Assembly (NCBI GenBank): GCA_003485185.1
Contig: DNAS01000132.1
Location: forward strand, 25,449 to 32,087
Source: Phycisphaerales bacterium
Lineage (GTDB): Bacteria > Planctomycetota > Phycisphaerae > SM23-33
Length of the DNA stretch: 6,639 nt
Reading direction: 5' to 3'
How positions within the stretch are numbered: position 1 is the first letter of the stretch; every line of letters begins with the position of its first letter. The position numbers and the translations under genes were made by a program. Of this stretch, positions 5,914 through 6,639 are shown piece by piece. The notes beneath the pieces were generated by a model. It worked only from the letters and a program-made list of their open reading frames with translations. It ran no database searches and was not told where the DNA came from.

Positions 5914-5920
5914 GTGGTTG

Positions 5921-5938
5921 GTCCGTTGTCCGATGTCA
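5921..5938. repeat. Short 7-nt repeat (GTCCGNT) at the protease stop codon
   Basis: Two heptamers, GTCCGTT and GTCCGAT, plus a partial third GTC. The partial unit overlaps the protease stop codon (5936-5938). Only two full units, so it may be chance; listed because its period and position match the array at the eboB stop. Confidence 0.35.
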
Positions 5939-6639
5939 GGCAGCCTTCCGCCTGCGCCGCCGCGCCGCCAGCAGCGCCACCCCGCCCAGCAGGACGGAGA
6001 ACGTGGCCGGTTCCGGAATCGTGGTCGTGATCCAGTTGTAATAGCTGGGAATGGCCACCGCCCAGTTCTTGTCCACGCCCGTCAGCTGGTTGTCCACGTA
6101 GGCGTTGATTCCCGCCAGCACCCACTTGTACCCGCCATCGCCGTCGGAAACCTTCACGAAGATTCCGCCGCCGGAATCACGGTCGGCCAAGCCCGCCTCG
6201 TACTCCGTGTTGCCCAGCGTGAATTCCATCTCCAGGCAGCGAGAGTTGTAGGTCGGCGTTCCGCTGACCGACCCGGTCACGCGCGTGTTGCCCGTGATCT
6301 TGTTGGTTCCCCAACGCTCGACGGTCGCCGTGCCGGTGTTCCAGCTGTATTTCGTGCCGCTGTCGGTGGACACGCCGTCGTAGCCGTAGCCGACCACGAT
6401 GGCTTCCTTGTTGGTCATGCTGCTGATGTTTCCGGTGTACAGGTCGTAATGCCCGGAAAGCTTCTGGGTGACCCGCAGGAGCATCAGGTCCGGCGGAAGC
6501 GTCTGTCCGGAATCGGTCGGGGCGTATTTGACCTCGGCGATCGTGTAATTCGTCCCCCCGAAGCTTACCGTTCCGCCCACGGACCCGCCCAGGTGACGGG
6601 CCGTCAGAACCCAATAGTCGTCCACCGCCACCGCGCCGC
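5936..6639 (-). CDS. PEP-CTERM trypsin-like serine protease (partial, N-terminus off right edge)
   Basis: About 234 residues of a chymotrypsin-fold (S1-like) protease are visible; the reading frame is open to the window edge, so the signal peptide and first strand are missing. Numbering from the codon at 6631, the catalytic triad reads in order: H13 in VLTARHLG (usual family form TAAH), D48 in PPDLMLLRV, and S153 in RDSGGGIFV. The last has Arg where trypsins have Gly before Asp-Ser-Gly-Gly. The AGINAYVD segment (173-180) fits the strand after the serine. PEP (206-208), a hydrophobic helix (about 211-223) and five arginines (224-228) form a PEP-CTERM anchor, so it is probably exported, processed by exosortase and held at the surface or released into the matrix. 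It is convergent with the DegT gene (87-bp gap) and ends at a strong terminator. Substrate unknown. Confidence 0.85.
   Translation of the reverse strand, partial: GAVAVDDYWVLTARHLGGSVGGTVSFGGTNYTIAEVKYAPTDSGQTLPPDLMLLRVTQKLSGHYDLYTGNISSMTNKEAIVVGYGYDGVSTDSGTKYSWNTGTATVERWGTNKITGNTRVTGSVSGTPTYNSRCLEMEFTLGNTEYEAGLADRDSGGGIFVKVSDGDGGYKWVLAGINAYVDNQLTGVDKNWAVAIPSYYNWITTTIPEPATFSVLLGGVALLAARRRRRKAA

Overview
This GC-rich window most likely comes from a planctomycete or a related PVC-group bacterium, probably an uncultured one. Two proteins end in PEP-CTERM sorting tails of the planctomycete/verrucomicrobial kind (Pro-Glu-Pro, a short Ala/Leu/Gly helix, an Arg cluster). Intergenic DNA carries short 7-nt-period tandem repeats of a type I associate with planctomycete genomes. 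The assignment rests on protein style and not on a marker gene, so it is an inference.

Layout. (1) Bases 1-2616 hold a leftward operon in the order FAD-dependent oxidoreductase -> EboB-like TatD-family metal hydrolase -> EboC-like UbiA-family prenyltransferase; the last gene runs off the left edge. The hydrolase/prenyltransferase pair is the hallmark of the ebo cluster, a conserved bacterial (and some algal plastid) cluster of unsettled chemistry. Here a flavoprotein sits upstream of eboB instead of eboA. (2) A 190-bp divergent region (2617-2806) carries candidate promoters for both directions. (3) A rightward secreted PEP-CTERM protein with a DNRLRE-like beta domain occupies 2807-3598; its 3' end overlaps the convergent next gene by 26 bp. 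(4) A leftward Gfo/Idh/MocA sugar dehydrogenase (3573-4499) and a rightward DegT/DnrJ/EryC1 sugar aminotransferase (4706-5848) diverge from a 206-bp region. Together they look like the oxidation/amination pair that makes 3-amino sugars for surface polysaccharide. (5) A leftward PEP-CTERM trypsin-like protease (5936 to beyond the right edge) ends at a strong intrinsic terminator.

Most notable: the ebo variant with a leading flavoprotein; a heptamer repeat that appears to encode the N-terminus of the prenyltransferase; a second heptamer repeat that starts exactly at the eboB stop codon; and an in-frame palindromic insertion of about 13 codons in the aminotransferase. No tRNA, rRNA, CRISPR array, transposase or phage gene was seen. 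No stretch over 300 bases lacks a gene.
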